Shown: one piece after another, positions 22,179-32,798 of the stretch
How positions within the stretch are numbered: position 1 is the stretch's first letter
Layout: the number at the start of each line of letters is the position of its first letter
DNA from: Batkoa obscura
Lineage: Eukaryota > Entomophthoromycota > Entomophthoromycetes > Entomophthorales > Batkoaceae
Assembly (NCBI GenBank): GCA_030770535.1
Contig: JASVEC010000013.1
Span: 558,001-622,000 of the forward strand
DNA length: 64,000 nt
Direction: 5' to 3'
The notes under the pieces: model-generated
What the model was told of the DNA's origin: nothing
Database searches by the model: none
What the model saw: only the letters and a program-made list of their open reading frames with translations
Made by a program: the position numbers and the translations under genes

Positions 22179-22283
22179 TATGGGAATGTATTTTTGTGTT
22201 TAAGAATTTTACTAACAATCTTTCCGCTGAAATAGTGCTTAAAAGATGGAAAAAATAATGAAGCCAAAAAAAACACCTCCATA
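22179..22283 (+). mobile_element. MITE-like element, complete copy (D2)
   Basis: Forward copy directly abutting D1 at a TATA junction; TATGGGAATGTATTTTTGTG to AACACCTCCATA. Confidence 0.9.
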
Positions 22284-23016
22284 TAACTTTTAATTTTGAT
22301 GAAAATATTATAAAGTTGCCATTAAATATCTTAAAACCCAAAAGCTGCTATTATAAAAATACTGGAATAATTATTTTATATTTAAAATAGCAATAAAATG
22401 AGAAGTAGAGCCTTAGCAGCTGGCCTTCCGCCCTATTTCCTTTCTATTAGCTGTCTTGTTTAAACAAATTACTTGGGGGTTCCCCTTTTCAAGAACACTA
22501 AAAGAAACTATAAAATAAAAGGCGTTATAAAATAGCTTAAAAGCAACAAAATTAAAATCTAATCATAAGTTTTTTTGTTTCAATAAAAATAAATGATGCT
22601 CTACGATATTTTTATATTCATTTGCTTTTGTTGGAATTTAATAATTAAAAAAGTAATCGTTTACTATATGATAAAACCAACAAGCAATATCAATTTCAAA
22701 TATTATTCTAACTGTGTGCATTTGTTGAACATAAATTTTTTATACCTTTTTAATCTTTTATAGAATTATTTAAATTTATAGTGGAATTAATATTTTTTGA
22801 TATAAGAATCAAAAACAATAATTTTTAGTACAATTTTTAAAACAAAATGTTTAAAGTATAATTAAGTTTATTTTTATTTGTAAAAGGATGACAAAGATTA
22901 ACTGTTATTTTCTTTAGAAGCGAATGTTGTAGTCTTTTTTCAGTCATTTATATTAACACTAACGAGAGCTCTTTGCTTTTTTTAATCTTCAACTTTTTAC
23001 TTATATTTGTAATATG
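22284..23016. other. Intergenic, AT-rich
   Basis: Spacer between MITE-like copies; no gene recognised. Confidence 0.5.
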
Positions 23017-23114
23017 TGGGGATGTATTTTTGTGTTTAATAATTTTACTAACAATTTTTCCGCTCAAATAGTGCTTAAAAATGGAAAAAGTGATGAAGTC
23101 AAAAAAACACCCCA
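23017..23114 (+). mobile_element. MITE-like element, complete copy (E)
   Basis: Forward copy, TGGGGATGTATTTTTGTG to AAAACACCCCA. Both flanks carry TGTAAT, a possible target-site duplication. Confidence 0.9.
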
Positions 23115-23334
23115 TGTAATGATGAAAATAAATCTAACTTGATTTTTAAAAATATATAATAACAAAGCATTTTTTATAATGATAAATTTGAGTTGTCAGT
23201 GTCCTATTTCTTTTTAATATACAGTTGTGCGCGATGCCATGGATCCTAGAACTCTAAGTGGGCTAAAAGGGGAAGTGTTTATGTACTCAATTGATTTTGT
23301 AAAAGCTTGAAATTGTTCAAAGATGGCAAACAAC

Positions 23335-23435
23335 TGGGGGTGTTCTTTTTTGGCTTCATCACTTTTTCCATTTTTAAGCACTATTTGAGCGGAAAAATTG
23401 TTAGTAAAATTATTAAACACAAAAATACATCCCCA
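23335..23435 (-). mobile_element. MITE-like element, complete copy (F)
   Basis: Reverse copy, TGGGGGTGTTCTTTTTTGGC to AAAATACATCCCCA, 220 bp from copy E in opposite orientation, so E and F could form a large hairpin. Confidence 0.9.
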
Positions 23436-23949
23436 ACTAATTAAAATAAACTTTGCATAATTTATTAAAAAACTCGAAATTTAAAAAAATTTAAAGTGGT
23501 AAAATTTTTCAAACCTGTAGCTGACATTTTAAATAAATTAAAATGATATCAACTTTAAAGATTAAAATAGAAAAGAAAGAAAAGGACAATATATTAGATT
23601 TAAGGGGATATAAAAAACCAATAAAGTGGTAAGTAAGATATGAAATAAGCTAACTATATTTTAAATATTATGTTGAGTTTTTAATAAGATCATACTTTAT
23701 TGTTAAAGTTCAGTTTCAGATATATATTATTTTCTATTAGATTTTGAAATCAGAATTTAGATTACTACTAGACAATAAAAATCAAACAAAAGTTTTAATT
23801 TGCTGGAACACAATGAAAAATTTAGTGGTTCAGCTTGATAACGCGAAAAGAAAACAAAAATTATATTATCAAATGGAATAATAAATATCTTTAATGAATC
23901 GTTTAAGTAGAAATTTAATTAATATCTTAGGGTAGAACTCTGGTAAAAT
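23436..23949. other. Intergenic, AT-rich
   Basis: 3' flank of the membrane-protein gene; no gene, RNA or repeat copy recognised in this half-kilobase. Confidence 0.4.
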
Positions 23950-24753
23950 TTAAGCCTTTATCGTTGTTTGTGATCGAAACCTTTGTCTACATCTCAGCCT
24001 TACAATAGTACCTGAAAGGTAACTTGTTGCACCAATTGTAAAAACTGCGCTATATATAACTAACCCTATTGGTAGTCCAACCAAAGCCATGCCCCCAGTA
24101 TCAGTTTCAGCAAGTTCTTTATTGAATGCACCTTGCTTAGCTGTGTTGGTATTCACTTTATTTTCTGGAGTTGAATTTTGATTTAGATTTTGAGAAATAT
24201 CAATAGGTTCAGAAGCAGAATAGAAATAATCCACCTTTTCTTCTAAGTCTTTAAATTCGTCCTTACCATCTAAAGCGACCTTAAAGCTGTTTGGTTTAAG
24301 ATTGTCAAAATTTAAACCTTTCTTAAAGCCACCATAAATTCTAATTGTCACCGATTTATCTTCTTGTAGATCGTCTTTCAATCTTATTATATAGTCATCG
24401 TTATACTGATCAACTACTGGTGGGTCATGACGCTCAACCTTTACTCCATTGTCTTTGAACTTAAAACTCAGGATAAATTTTTTATCATAATTGGAGTAGT
24501 CTTTAAATTTTTTGCTATGATAAATAGTAACGTCGGCCCAAAATTTATTGTTAGTATTGTTGAAACTTTTTAACCCATAGTTGATCTGTAGACCAAAATC
24601 ATTTTTCGGATCTTTTGCGTCTTTCGGAAGTGAGGTATAATCTGGTAGATTGCCGTTTTGGTTGTTATTGTTGGTGTCCTGACCCTGTATCAATGATATT
24701 AAATTACTGCTTATCAAAAGTACAGTAAAATAAAAAATATTAGCTAATATCAT
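23950..24753 (-). CDS. Hypothetical secreted type-I single-pass membrane protein
   Basis: 267 residues, intact single exon. Residues 1-24 are a signal peptide ending in IQGQD. An extracellular region of about 190 residues follows, rich in Lys, Asp, Asn and aromatic residues and predicted by eye to be beta-rich (alternating patterns such as KKFILSFKFKDNGVKVERHD), with sequons including NNTNNK and NQNST. A Ser/Asn/Thr-rich stalk is followed by one hydrophobic segment (about 226-250, MALVGLPIGLVIYSAVFTIG) and a short basic tail (RLRCRQRFRSQ). I do not recognise the ectodomain. A carbohydrate-binding or adhesin-like role is possible but unproven. Confidence 0.7.
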   Translation of the reverse strand: MILANIFYFTVLLISSNLISLIQGQDTNNNNQNGNLPDYTSLPKDAKDPKNDFGLQINYGLKSFNNTNNKFWADVTIYHSKKFKDYSNYDKKFILSFKFKDNGVKVERHDPPVVDQYNDDYIIRLKDDLQEDKSVTIRIYGGFKKGLNFDNLKPNSFKVALDGKDEFKDLEEKVDYFYSASEPIDISQNLNQNSTPENKVNTNTAKQGAFNKELAETDTGGMALVGLPIGLVIYSAVFTIGATSYLSGTIVRLRCRQRFRSQTTIKA

Positions 24754-25850
24754 TTAAAGAAATAAAAGGTAACTAAAGGATTTGGAACTTTTTTTTAATA
24801 TTGAGAGTTATTGGTTGGTGATAGCAGAAAAAACTAATATATTAGATGATAAATATCGTAATACGTTTGGTTCAAACAAAAGGTTAACATTAGAAATTAA
24901 ATACATTTTATGGAACCATTTGAATTAATTTTGATTTGACTTCTGATTCGTTAAAATTGGGTTTTATTAATAGTGGTAAACTCAACTTAAAAATAATAAT
25001 TTGTCCCTTGATATTATTTAAATAGTAATAAATCTCAGCAATTATATCATTTGTACTAGTCTTTATGGGTTCCTAGTAAAACTACTTTATTTAATAAATT
25101 AGAGTAGAGTCATGGTAATCAATTAATAAAAATAGAACTATTTAACAGATTATTTGTTTAGAAGTAGTTTTTGATAATATCTTATTCGCACACGGAGTAA
25201 AAACCATACTAACCAAGAAAATAAATATACAAAAACCCAAAACTTAGTTGAGATATTCCATCCTTACTCTTTGGAAGGAGAGAGTACCCTTTAATCTAAT
25301 CCAGTTTAATAGTTCAAGATAAGGTTACTCAGGTAGATGTGATTGCTTTTATCATAGTTATTATTTTTGCAAAAATTTTGAAGAATATTCTAGTAAAAAA
25401 ATTTACTCCAAGTAATAATAATATATAAAACCTTGAAGCAGTGACGATATAATGTATTCAGTATTTTATCAACATCTATCTAACTTGATAAACATAACAG
25501 TATAAAATAAAAATTTAGAAAATTATTTACATATCAATTGGGTTATATAAAAAACCTTTCTATAATAGTTCTAAAAAATATAACATATAGTGTGTCTCTT
25601 TTTGTTTCGTTATTTTTTCCATTTTTTGAATACTATTGAGTGGAAAAAATGTTAATAAATTTCTTCAACAAAAAAATACATCTCCATATTATATTCATTT
25701 TATCTCTTAATAATTTTTTAGTGACTGCTAATCAATACTTCAATGAAACTATAGGTTGCAAACATCTTACTTATTGAAAATTAAATTAAATATATAATGA
25801 TAAATGTTTATTAATTTAAAATAATCTTAATGCAAAAATGAATAGAAAAT
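24754..25850. other. Intergenic with one MITE-like copy
   Basis: Between the membrane-protein gene start and the 3' end of the MFS gene. Only the MITE-like copy at 25586-25688 was recognised. Confidence 0.5.
25586..25688 (-). mobile_element. MITE-like element, diverged copy (G)
   Basis: Reverse copy with more substitutions than most (TATAGTGTGTCTCTTTTTG at the left; AAATACATCTCCATA at the right; the central GCGCT is lost). Confidence 0.75.
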
Positions 25851-27559
25851 TTATACAGTTTCTTTAGTGATCTTTGGTTCTAAAGCAGGTTCAGATTTTA
25901 CAAGTGGAATATGTATTAAGAAGAGAGAGGCAATAAATGATATTACACAGAATGGGATCATAGCAATATAGGCATATTTTAGCGCAGAGACATAAGATAA
26001 CTTATAAAGTGAAATCTCCTCTTCACTTAAAATAGAAATAGAGTCTAAAGAAGACGTTAAAAGCTTGGAGTCCAGCCCAGGTAAATTTTCCGTCAAATAA
26101 TAATTCAATGCATTTTTATAAATTGAACCAATAATCGCTAACCCTAAAACCCCACCTAAATTAGCCGTAAAGTTTAGTAATGAGGTTACTGAGGCTACTT
26201 CTGACTCTTTAACTGCAGCTTGAGATAAAATTGTACAATTTTGGGTACATAAACCATAACCACATCCAATTAATAAAACAATGGTGATTTCTTCAAATCG
26301 GGTAATATCTTTTCTTAATAAAAACATTAAACACACCCCTACTAATATAAGTCCCGTCCCCAATACATTGAATATTCTATATCTTCCGGTTTTTGAGGTA
26401 TAATAGCCTGCTAAGGCAGATAATATAACAATGCTAATCATCATTGGAAATAATTCGAATGCAGACATTGTAGCAGATTTGTTATTTACAATTTGATGGT
26501 AAATAGGTATATAATTAACACTTACATAAAAAGGGAATCCATTTAACAAGTTTGTTATATTTGCAGATATAACATTCCTAGTGAATATACTTGAAGGAAG
26601 TATAGGCTCTTTTGCTACTCTTAATTCGACAAAAATAAATAATAAAAGTGATACAGCTGAAATACCTAAAGGCACTAAAACTTCCCAGGACAACCAAGGG
26701 TATTCATTTCCACCCCAGTTCAAACCTAACAAAAGAAAAACTGTTGATACTATTATAGAAATCGATCCCAAAAAATCAATACGTTTTAACTGAAGTCTAA
26801 GTGGTTGCATCTCTTGTTTAAAATTTAAAAATATAGCTGTTATTACAAGAGTTATTAAAGATATAGGTACGTTTAAGTAAAAGTTGTATCTCCAACTCAA
26901 GTTATCAGATATCAAACCGCCAATTACTGGTCCTGATACAACTGCTATGATAAAAAATATTCCAGTCATTGAAAGATATAAACTACGGCTCTTTAATGGA
27001 ACGACGTCGGATATCACAATGATTGCTAACGCTATCAATCCTCCTCCTCCAATACCACTAAACGCTCTTGAGCCGATTAACATGTGGATACTACTTGAAG
27101 CTCCACACATTATAGAACCAACCATAAATATAGTTAAGGCTGCTATTAACGTATTTCTTCGACCAAAAATGTCACTTAATTTCCCATAAAGGGGTATCAA
27201 AGCTGTTGTTGTGAGCATATAACTAGCAGGTAGCCAAGCCATATCACTCAACGCATTAAAATCAGACGCGATATGGCCAAGCGCAGCTGCCAAAATGGTA
27301 TGGTCTAAGATCGATGTAAATATGACTAAAAAGAGGCTATAAAAATAAACATCATTTCATACACATAAAAAATACAAACTTACCCAAACATTAATAAGTG
27401 GAATCGTATTCCTGTTATTGTATATGTTGCATCTTCTTTTTCAGTATCATTTTCTTTGAATTGTGTTTCCAAACTTATTATTGAGCCTTCGTCATCAAAC
27501 TTACTCATCCTAAACTCTTCTGGTTCTCCTTTGTTAATATCTTTGGATATATCGCCCAT
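25851..27559 (-). CDS. MFS multidrug transporter, DHA2 (14-TM) family
   Basis: Two exons on the reverse strand, 27384-27559 and 25851-27336, joined at GG|C within MFG-L-FLV; 553 residues. Exon 1 encodes a hydrophilic N-terminus and the start of TM1. Exon 2 continues with ILDHTILAAALGHIASDF (the DHA2 TM1 signature), ASYMLTTTALIPLYGKLSDI and FGRRNT (motif A), SRAFSGIGGGGLIAL (TM4), and GPVIGGLISDNLSWRYNFYL (motif C, antiporter signature). About 14 hydrophobic segments follow. These proton antiporters export drugs, toxins or small metabolites across the plasma or vacuolar membrane. The substrate cannot be told from sequence. A second gene with the same intron position and phase is at 49.7-51.5 kb. 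Confidence 0.92.
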
Positions 27560-29193
27560 ATTTTAATAGTAAAATGTAGGATACCATTGAATTAAATTTG
27601 TTTTTATATATCATTTTACGTTGCATTAAATGTAAGAAGGAAATTAAATTTAAACTGTTAAGTGTAAATTTTAATCAAGGTTATTGTTTACTTTGACTTC
27701 TATTTTAAAAAATCACAAATTAAACAAATTTGAGGCAACATTAAATTGTTTTGATTGGTAAACTCGAGTTATTTTTTCAATTGTGTATGCTAAAATTTCC
27801 AAAGTTTCCTATGTAAATCATTAACTGCTACAATGAGTTCAGCTTACTTTAGTCTATCATCAGTTTATAGATAGTGATAAATTTGTTTTAGAATATTATA
27901 GCATTGATTGATCTAATACATGAAAATATAAATTACTTTTTATATTATTTTCAAGATAAAATTAATTTAATACTATTAATTTATTTCATCCCTAAAATGT
28001 CAATTAAATTGGGCAAAAACTTCTTCAAGATATTACACATTTTTTAGTTTTAATTTTAAGTGGTAAATATGACTTAAGAAAAAAAACTGAGCATTTGGTA
28101 TATTATTTCTTATATAACCAAATGGATTTTTCTAATATTAAAGTCATATGAGATTATTTAGGAAATTGAAAAATAGTAAAACAATATAACAATAAATAAT
28201 TGGAATGTTGATATAAATAATATATATTGAGGTCAACTGTTGAAGTACTCAAACCTTGATAGTGTAACTTGGGATTTTAAACCGTATTGTTAACCTTTTA
28301 AAATATTAAGTGTAACATTTAATATTAGTATATTTACTTTAAAATGTATGGACCTAAATTTGTCTATAAGATTAAAATTAACCATGTACAACTTTTAAAA
28401 TGAATTTAATAAATTAAGATGTTATTTTCGAAAGTAAAGTGAGTTCATTATATAATAATAACTGATAACTTTATTAGCTGCATATTAAGTTAAAAATATC
28501 ACAACTTTATAAACAATAGATAGTTTAATAGTCAAATAAAACTAATAAAACGGAGCCTTAAAGTTTGGGACAAATATTCAACAAAATATGTCACTATTTT
28601 TTGGTAAAACTTTTGAGCAAAATCAAATATAAATTGAGTTAGTTTTAATGTATCTGATATATGCAAAGTAATAATAAACTTATATCATCTGATAAAAAAA
28701 ATCAAAGGTTTGAATAAGGAGCAATAGCTTGGTAAAAGGTTATTACATTTCCAAAGTCTAACTTTTATTTAGGAAGGTAATATTTTATAGGGGTACTAGA
28801 GTTAATTAAATTTGAAATTTAAAACTTCTATAAAAGTAAAATTTTTGAATTTAAAAGTTAAGGCATTATTCTAAATAATAAATTTTTAAAGGAGAGCAAA
28901 AAATACTAGAAGTGACTGCTCAGTTTATATCTTATAATCATTAATTGTTCCTTTCTTTTATCCCTAACTTAGTCTTATTAAGATTAAAAAGAATTTACAA
29001 AGTGATATCATGTGGTTTAGTGGTGGGACCTTTATGAAAAACCGAAAAAGACAAAAAAACAAGTAATCCACCACTGCTTCAAACAATATAAAAAGGAGCG
29101 AATATAACTCAAATAAACTTATCCATTTTTACGATCTAAATTACTCTGTGAGAAATTTGCTATCTACCTCTTCATACAAATCTTGAAATAAAA
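27560..29193. other. Intergenic, AT-rich
   Basis: Upstream region shared between the divergently transcribed MFS gene and the first clustered AA11 gene. No gene or MITE-like copy seen. Confidence 0.5.
29087..29095 (+). promoter_or_regulatory. TATA box of AA11 copy 1
   Basis: TATAAAAAG about 107 bp upstream of the ATG at 29194. Confidence 0.5.
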
Positions 29194-30132
29194 ATGCGCT
29201 TCACCAATCAATTATTAATGTTAGCTAGCTTTGCTACTGTTTTCGGCCATATGGAAGTTACCAGCCCCGCCCCAAGACGTTCTAAACATTTAGCCCAAAA
29301 TAAAGAGCCTGTTGACTATGACATGAGCTCACCTTTAGGTGACAAATTTAGTTTCCCATGCAGAGGTTACGGTCCAGGACCATCCTCTGGATCATTCAAA
29401 GCTGGTAACTCCATTCCAGTAACAATCGGAGGAGGTGCTATGCATAATGGTGGTCACTGTCAGTTCTCTATTACTTATGACAATAAGAACTTTGCTGTCT
29501 TAAAAACTGTAATGGGTAATTGTTTAACTGGTGGATTAAACTATCAAGTGCCATTACCACAAGATGCACCAAATGGAAAAGCTACTTTAGCATGGACCTG
29601 GATTAACAAAACTGGTAATCGTGAATATTATATGAATTGTATGGATATCGAAATCAATGGAGGATCAAATAATGGAAAGATCACTGGACCACAAATGTTA
29701 GTTGCCAACTTACCTGGATATACTACATTCCCAGAAGGATTCAAGGATGATTATGGTAAAGATTTATTTGACAAACAACCTATGATCACCGTTTCACCAA
29801 GCGGATCTAATGTTGACCCAAATCCTAAACCTGATCCAAAACCTTCTACTCAAACTCAAACTCAAACACAGACCCAAACCCAAACTCAAACTTCAACCCA
29901 AACTTCAACCCAAACTAAGCCAGTAGTAACATCCACCGCAACACAAATTGAACCTAAACCTGAGCCAACTGGTAACCCACAAAAACCAGATCCATCAACT
30001 TGTGAAGATGGTAAAATGTATTGTCTCAATGGTTCAACAATTGCCATGTGTTTTAACAAATCACTCTGGTCTAACCCATGTGCTAATGGTACCACCTGCA
30101 AAGGTGCTGCTGGTAACGCACAATGTTATTAG
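29194..30132 (+). CDS. Secreted AA11-type LPMO with CBM19-like tail, copy 1
   Basis: 312 residues. Signal peptide 1-18 is followed by His19 (VFG|HMEVTSPAPRRSKH), the expected N-terminal copper ligand. The second ligand histidine is in GGAMHNGGHCQFS. AA11 motifs FSFPCRGYGPGPSSG, ATLAWTWINKTGNREYYMNC and PGYTTFPEGF are all present. The catalytic part is followed by a Lys/Pro then Thr-Gln repeat linker (QTQTQTQ..., STQT) and a six-cysteine CBM19-like tail (CEDGKMYCLNGSTIAMC ... CANGTTCKG). The family oxidatively breaks chitin chains. From residue about 70 onward it is nearly identical to copy 3; its first 70 residues and promoter differ. Confidence 0.93.
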   Translation: MRFTNQLLMLASFATVFGHMEVTSPAPRRSKHLAQNKEPVDYDMSSPLGDKFSFPCRGYGPGPSSGSFKAGNSIPVTIGGGAMHNGGHCQFSITYDNKNFAVLKTVMGNCLTGGLNYQVPLPQDAPNGKATLAWTWINKTGNREYYMNCMDIEINGGSNNGKITGPQMLVANLPGYTTFPEGFKDDYGKDLFDKQPMITVSPSGSNVDPNPKPDPKPSTQTQTQTQTQTQTQTSTQTSTQTKPVVTSTATQIEPKPEPTGNPQKPDPSTCEDGKMYCLNGSTIAMCFNKSLWSNPCANGTTCKGAAGNAQCY

Positions 30133-30153
30133 GCTATTTGAATTATTTTAATT

Positions 30154-30190
30154 TGATATATCTGTGATTATCAAATTTTTTAAAATTAAT
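30154..30190 (+). terminator. Conserved 3' UTR inverted repeat of AA11 copies 1 and 2
   Basis: TTTGATA-tatctgtgat-TATCAAA can form a 7-bp stem and is followed by an A/T-rich run and AATAAAG. The same block follows copy 2 (about 33845-33890), and a partial version (AATCTGTGATTTT) follows copy 3. It is probably a 3'-end processing or stability element. Confidence 0.35.
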
Positions 30191-30318
30191 AAAGTTTAAT
30201 TTAATCCATGATATAACATTTATTTTTATCTTTATTTTTATTTTTTATAAATTTAAATTTCTCGAATAGTTTATGACATGGCTCTAAATTTTAATTTAAT
30301 TTTGTAGACAAGTATAAG

Positions 30319-30405
30319 AGCTGTCTTTTTTATTCCAATATTTTAAATATTTTTTTAATTTACAATGCATAAAAGTGGACATTGAATTAAAAAAGACATC
30401 ACCAT
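30319..30405. repeat. Possible second MITE type with imperfect terminal inverted repeats
   Basis: Ends AGCTGTCTTTTTTATTC and GAATTAAAAAAGACATCACC are inverted and nearly complementary over about 15 bp. The interior is unlike the main family, although the outer GATGT...T-run pattern is reminiscent of it. A single copy was seen. Confidence 0.35.
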
Positions 30406-30510
30406 ATTGCACTACAGGGTGGCTGGGAATTTCATGAATTTTTTTAAAATAACTACAACTACAAGAAAGAAGACAAAATGGTTAAACAAAATGATTATAA
30501 AATGGCTATG

Positions 30511-30610
30511 TGGGGATGTATTTTTATGTTTAAGAATTTTATTAACAATTTTTCCGCTCAAATAGCGCTAAAAAATGGAAAAAATGATGAAGCCAAAAAA
30601 GACACCCCCA
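30511..30610 (+). mobile_element. MITE-like element, complete copy (H)
   Basis: Forward copy, TGGGGATGTATTTTTATG to AAAGACACCCCCA, with core AAATAGCGCTAAAAAATGG. Confidence 0.9.
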
Positions 30611-32709
30611 TGTATTATTATCATAGTCTAAATTTATTTGTATTTTTAAAATATTGAAGTTATTACCTCCGAAAGTTGCAAAAGTTATTTCACAAATTTA
30701 ACATAAGGATACCCATAAAAGAACAAAAGATTATATCAAAAAAACTTTAGTGAAAACATATCCCAAATCCATACATATCAATATCTAAAATCAATATGAA
30801 AGATCATGCTTACATTAAAGTTATCAAATTTCTAAGTATTTAAAGTGGTCAGATAAACCAACCTCACTTTTAAAAGAAAAATTTTTTAATATCAAAAATT
30901 TTATTAGAAGATTTAACAAAAGAATGTCCAAAATTATGAGTACAGATATATAACAAATACTCAGTAGTATCTTTTAAACAACATTTATTAAAATATCATA
31001 TAATTAAAATCATTAACTTTTTGACTTATTTTTTACCTTATTAAAAAGCGCTACTACCAAATATTTTAATAATATAAATAAAGATATAAAACGTACATAA
31101 TTAAAGTTAGAAGGATATTTTTATTATACATAAATTAAATTAACTTTTTAATGTAAAAATTTAATATAAATTAGTCTTTATCATCATAAACTTAAATTTA
31201 GGTGATTATTTTTTCAAAACTCAAGACGGATCTTGTGTTTATTTAAATAAGAATTAAAACTAATGAATGTATACTAACTGTTAAGGTAGTGTGAATTGGA
31301 AAGAGGAGAGGAGTCCTTAAGGGAAGAAAGTAAGTGGTTGGAAGCTGAGAGCGGGATGTTGGAAAAGAGAGTTTGGGGGAAATAAAGGTCCGGTGACTTT
31401 GATCTGGACAGTTTTCGGTGGACAAAAATTTGAGTGAATTTTATTGTTATGGTTTTATTAGGCTTGGAATTACTTGATACATCATTAAAGTTAAGATACT
31501 AAAAGAATCTAATTTTTTATAATAATATTAAAACATCTGAAACATTTAAAAGTATAAATAATTATAAGATTGATTTTGTCTATTATTAAATTTTGGTATT
31601 TTATAATCCCGTAGCTATAGCTGCTCAAAAACAATCATAAAACCCCCAGCCGCCCTATAGTTGAATCTGAGAGTGAACAAAAAGTAAAATACTATAAAAA
31701 AATCAATTAAACTATGGTTAAGACTATATTTATTTTTACTATAGTATTTTGCTTTCTATTCACTTTCAAATCAATTATTGCCAATGGAACTTTACTTCAG
31801 TTTGGTAAAATATTCTTTTGAGACAGCTGTGAAGGGTTGTGTATCCTGTAAAGGCTACCTTAAATAAAATTAACTGTGGCAGTTTTTTATTTTTATTTTT
31901 ATTTTATATCAAAAATTTAGTTTAAATAGTTTTGGTGATAAAGCAAATTAAATAATCATTCTACTATTGAACGATTTAAATACAATAAAGAAGGTTAAGA
32001 GACATTATAAATGTATAAAAGAGCTAGAAATATTTTAGAGTCAATTGATCAAACATGAAATTTAATAGGTTTTAGAAACCTCAATAATTTTCACTGACAT
32101 GCAACAATTTTGGCTGCCTGTTCTCTTTGATAATGATCTAATACTTATCTTTACGCCATTTACTATAGCAGTAAGGGACTCAATTAAAATCTAGATAAAA
32201 TTGTATCCAATAACTATTCATAAAATACTAATATTAAAATATACGTACTTGATTATCCTTTAAACTAAATGCAATGAGCTTACTAGAATTTTTAGAATAT
32301 ATTTAAAAATCAACTTAGAATGGATAGTTTTGAACTGGGTCTTAGAGTAAATATTTGGTTTAACCTTAAGTTTGATTTTGGTAAAAATAATAAGGTTGAC
32401 ATAATTGGGATTTAATTTATTTAATAAACTATAATTGAATATTAAATATTAAATTTAACAATAGCATATATCGTTATTTATTTCACTTTAACTAAAATAT
32501 TAGTACAGGTTTCATTTAAACTAATAAAATACTACTTTAAACCTGCTTTATTATACTGCCGTTAACTAGTTTTTAGTTTAATAGAACAAGCAACCTAGCA
32601 AGAATAATTTATTCCAACATGAACATTTTAATCACCCAAATGTATTTTAGTTATTAGAGTTAATTATTGGCACTGTGGTTAAGGTACAATGGGTCACTTG
32701 ATAAAATAC

Positions 32710-32718
32710 TATATAAAG
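32710..32718 (+). promoter_or_regulatory. TATA box of AA11 copy 2
   Basis: TATATAAAG 89 bp before the ATG. The following about 85 bp up to the start codon is almost identical to that of copy 3. Confidence 0.6.
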
Positions 32719-32798
32719 TGATGGAAAAGAGTGTTTAGTTATTATCAAAGCTCAATTTCTTTTTCTCTGTGAGAATTAAAACTAATACAACTTTAATC

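Larger units (their letters stand above)
30133..32798. other. Long intergenic region between AA11 copies 1 and 2
   Basis: AT-rich. Contains an imperfect terminal-inverted-repeat segment (30319-30405), MITE-like copy H (30511-30610), a purine-rich higher-GC patch at about 31285-31400 without convincing coding sense, and the AA11 copy 2 promoter. The start of the region (30150-30185) shares a 3' UTR block with copy 2. Confidence 0.5.

Noticed and set aside
22058-22341. Overlapping open frames on the reverse strand repeating FFLASLFF / FFLVSLLF-type peptides
   Set aside because: They are translations of two adjacent MITE-like copies; the peptide repetition reflects the repeat, not a gene.
26581-27189. 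Plus-strand frames inside the first MFS gene
   Set aside because: Antisense shadows of the transporter exon.
31243-31425. 60-codon reverse-strand frame in a higher-GC purine-rich patch
   Set aside because: Composition is unusual, but Ser/Thr/Pro-rich frame has no recognisable features and no splice-compatible neighbours.
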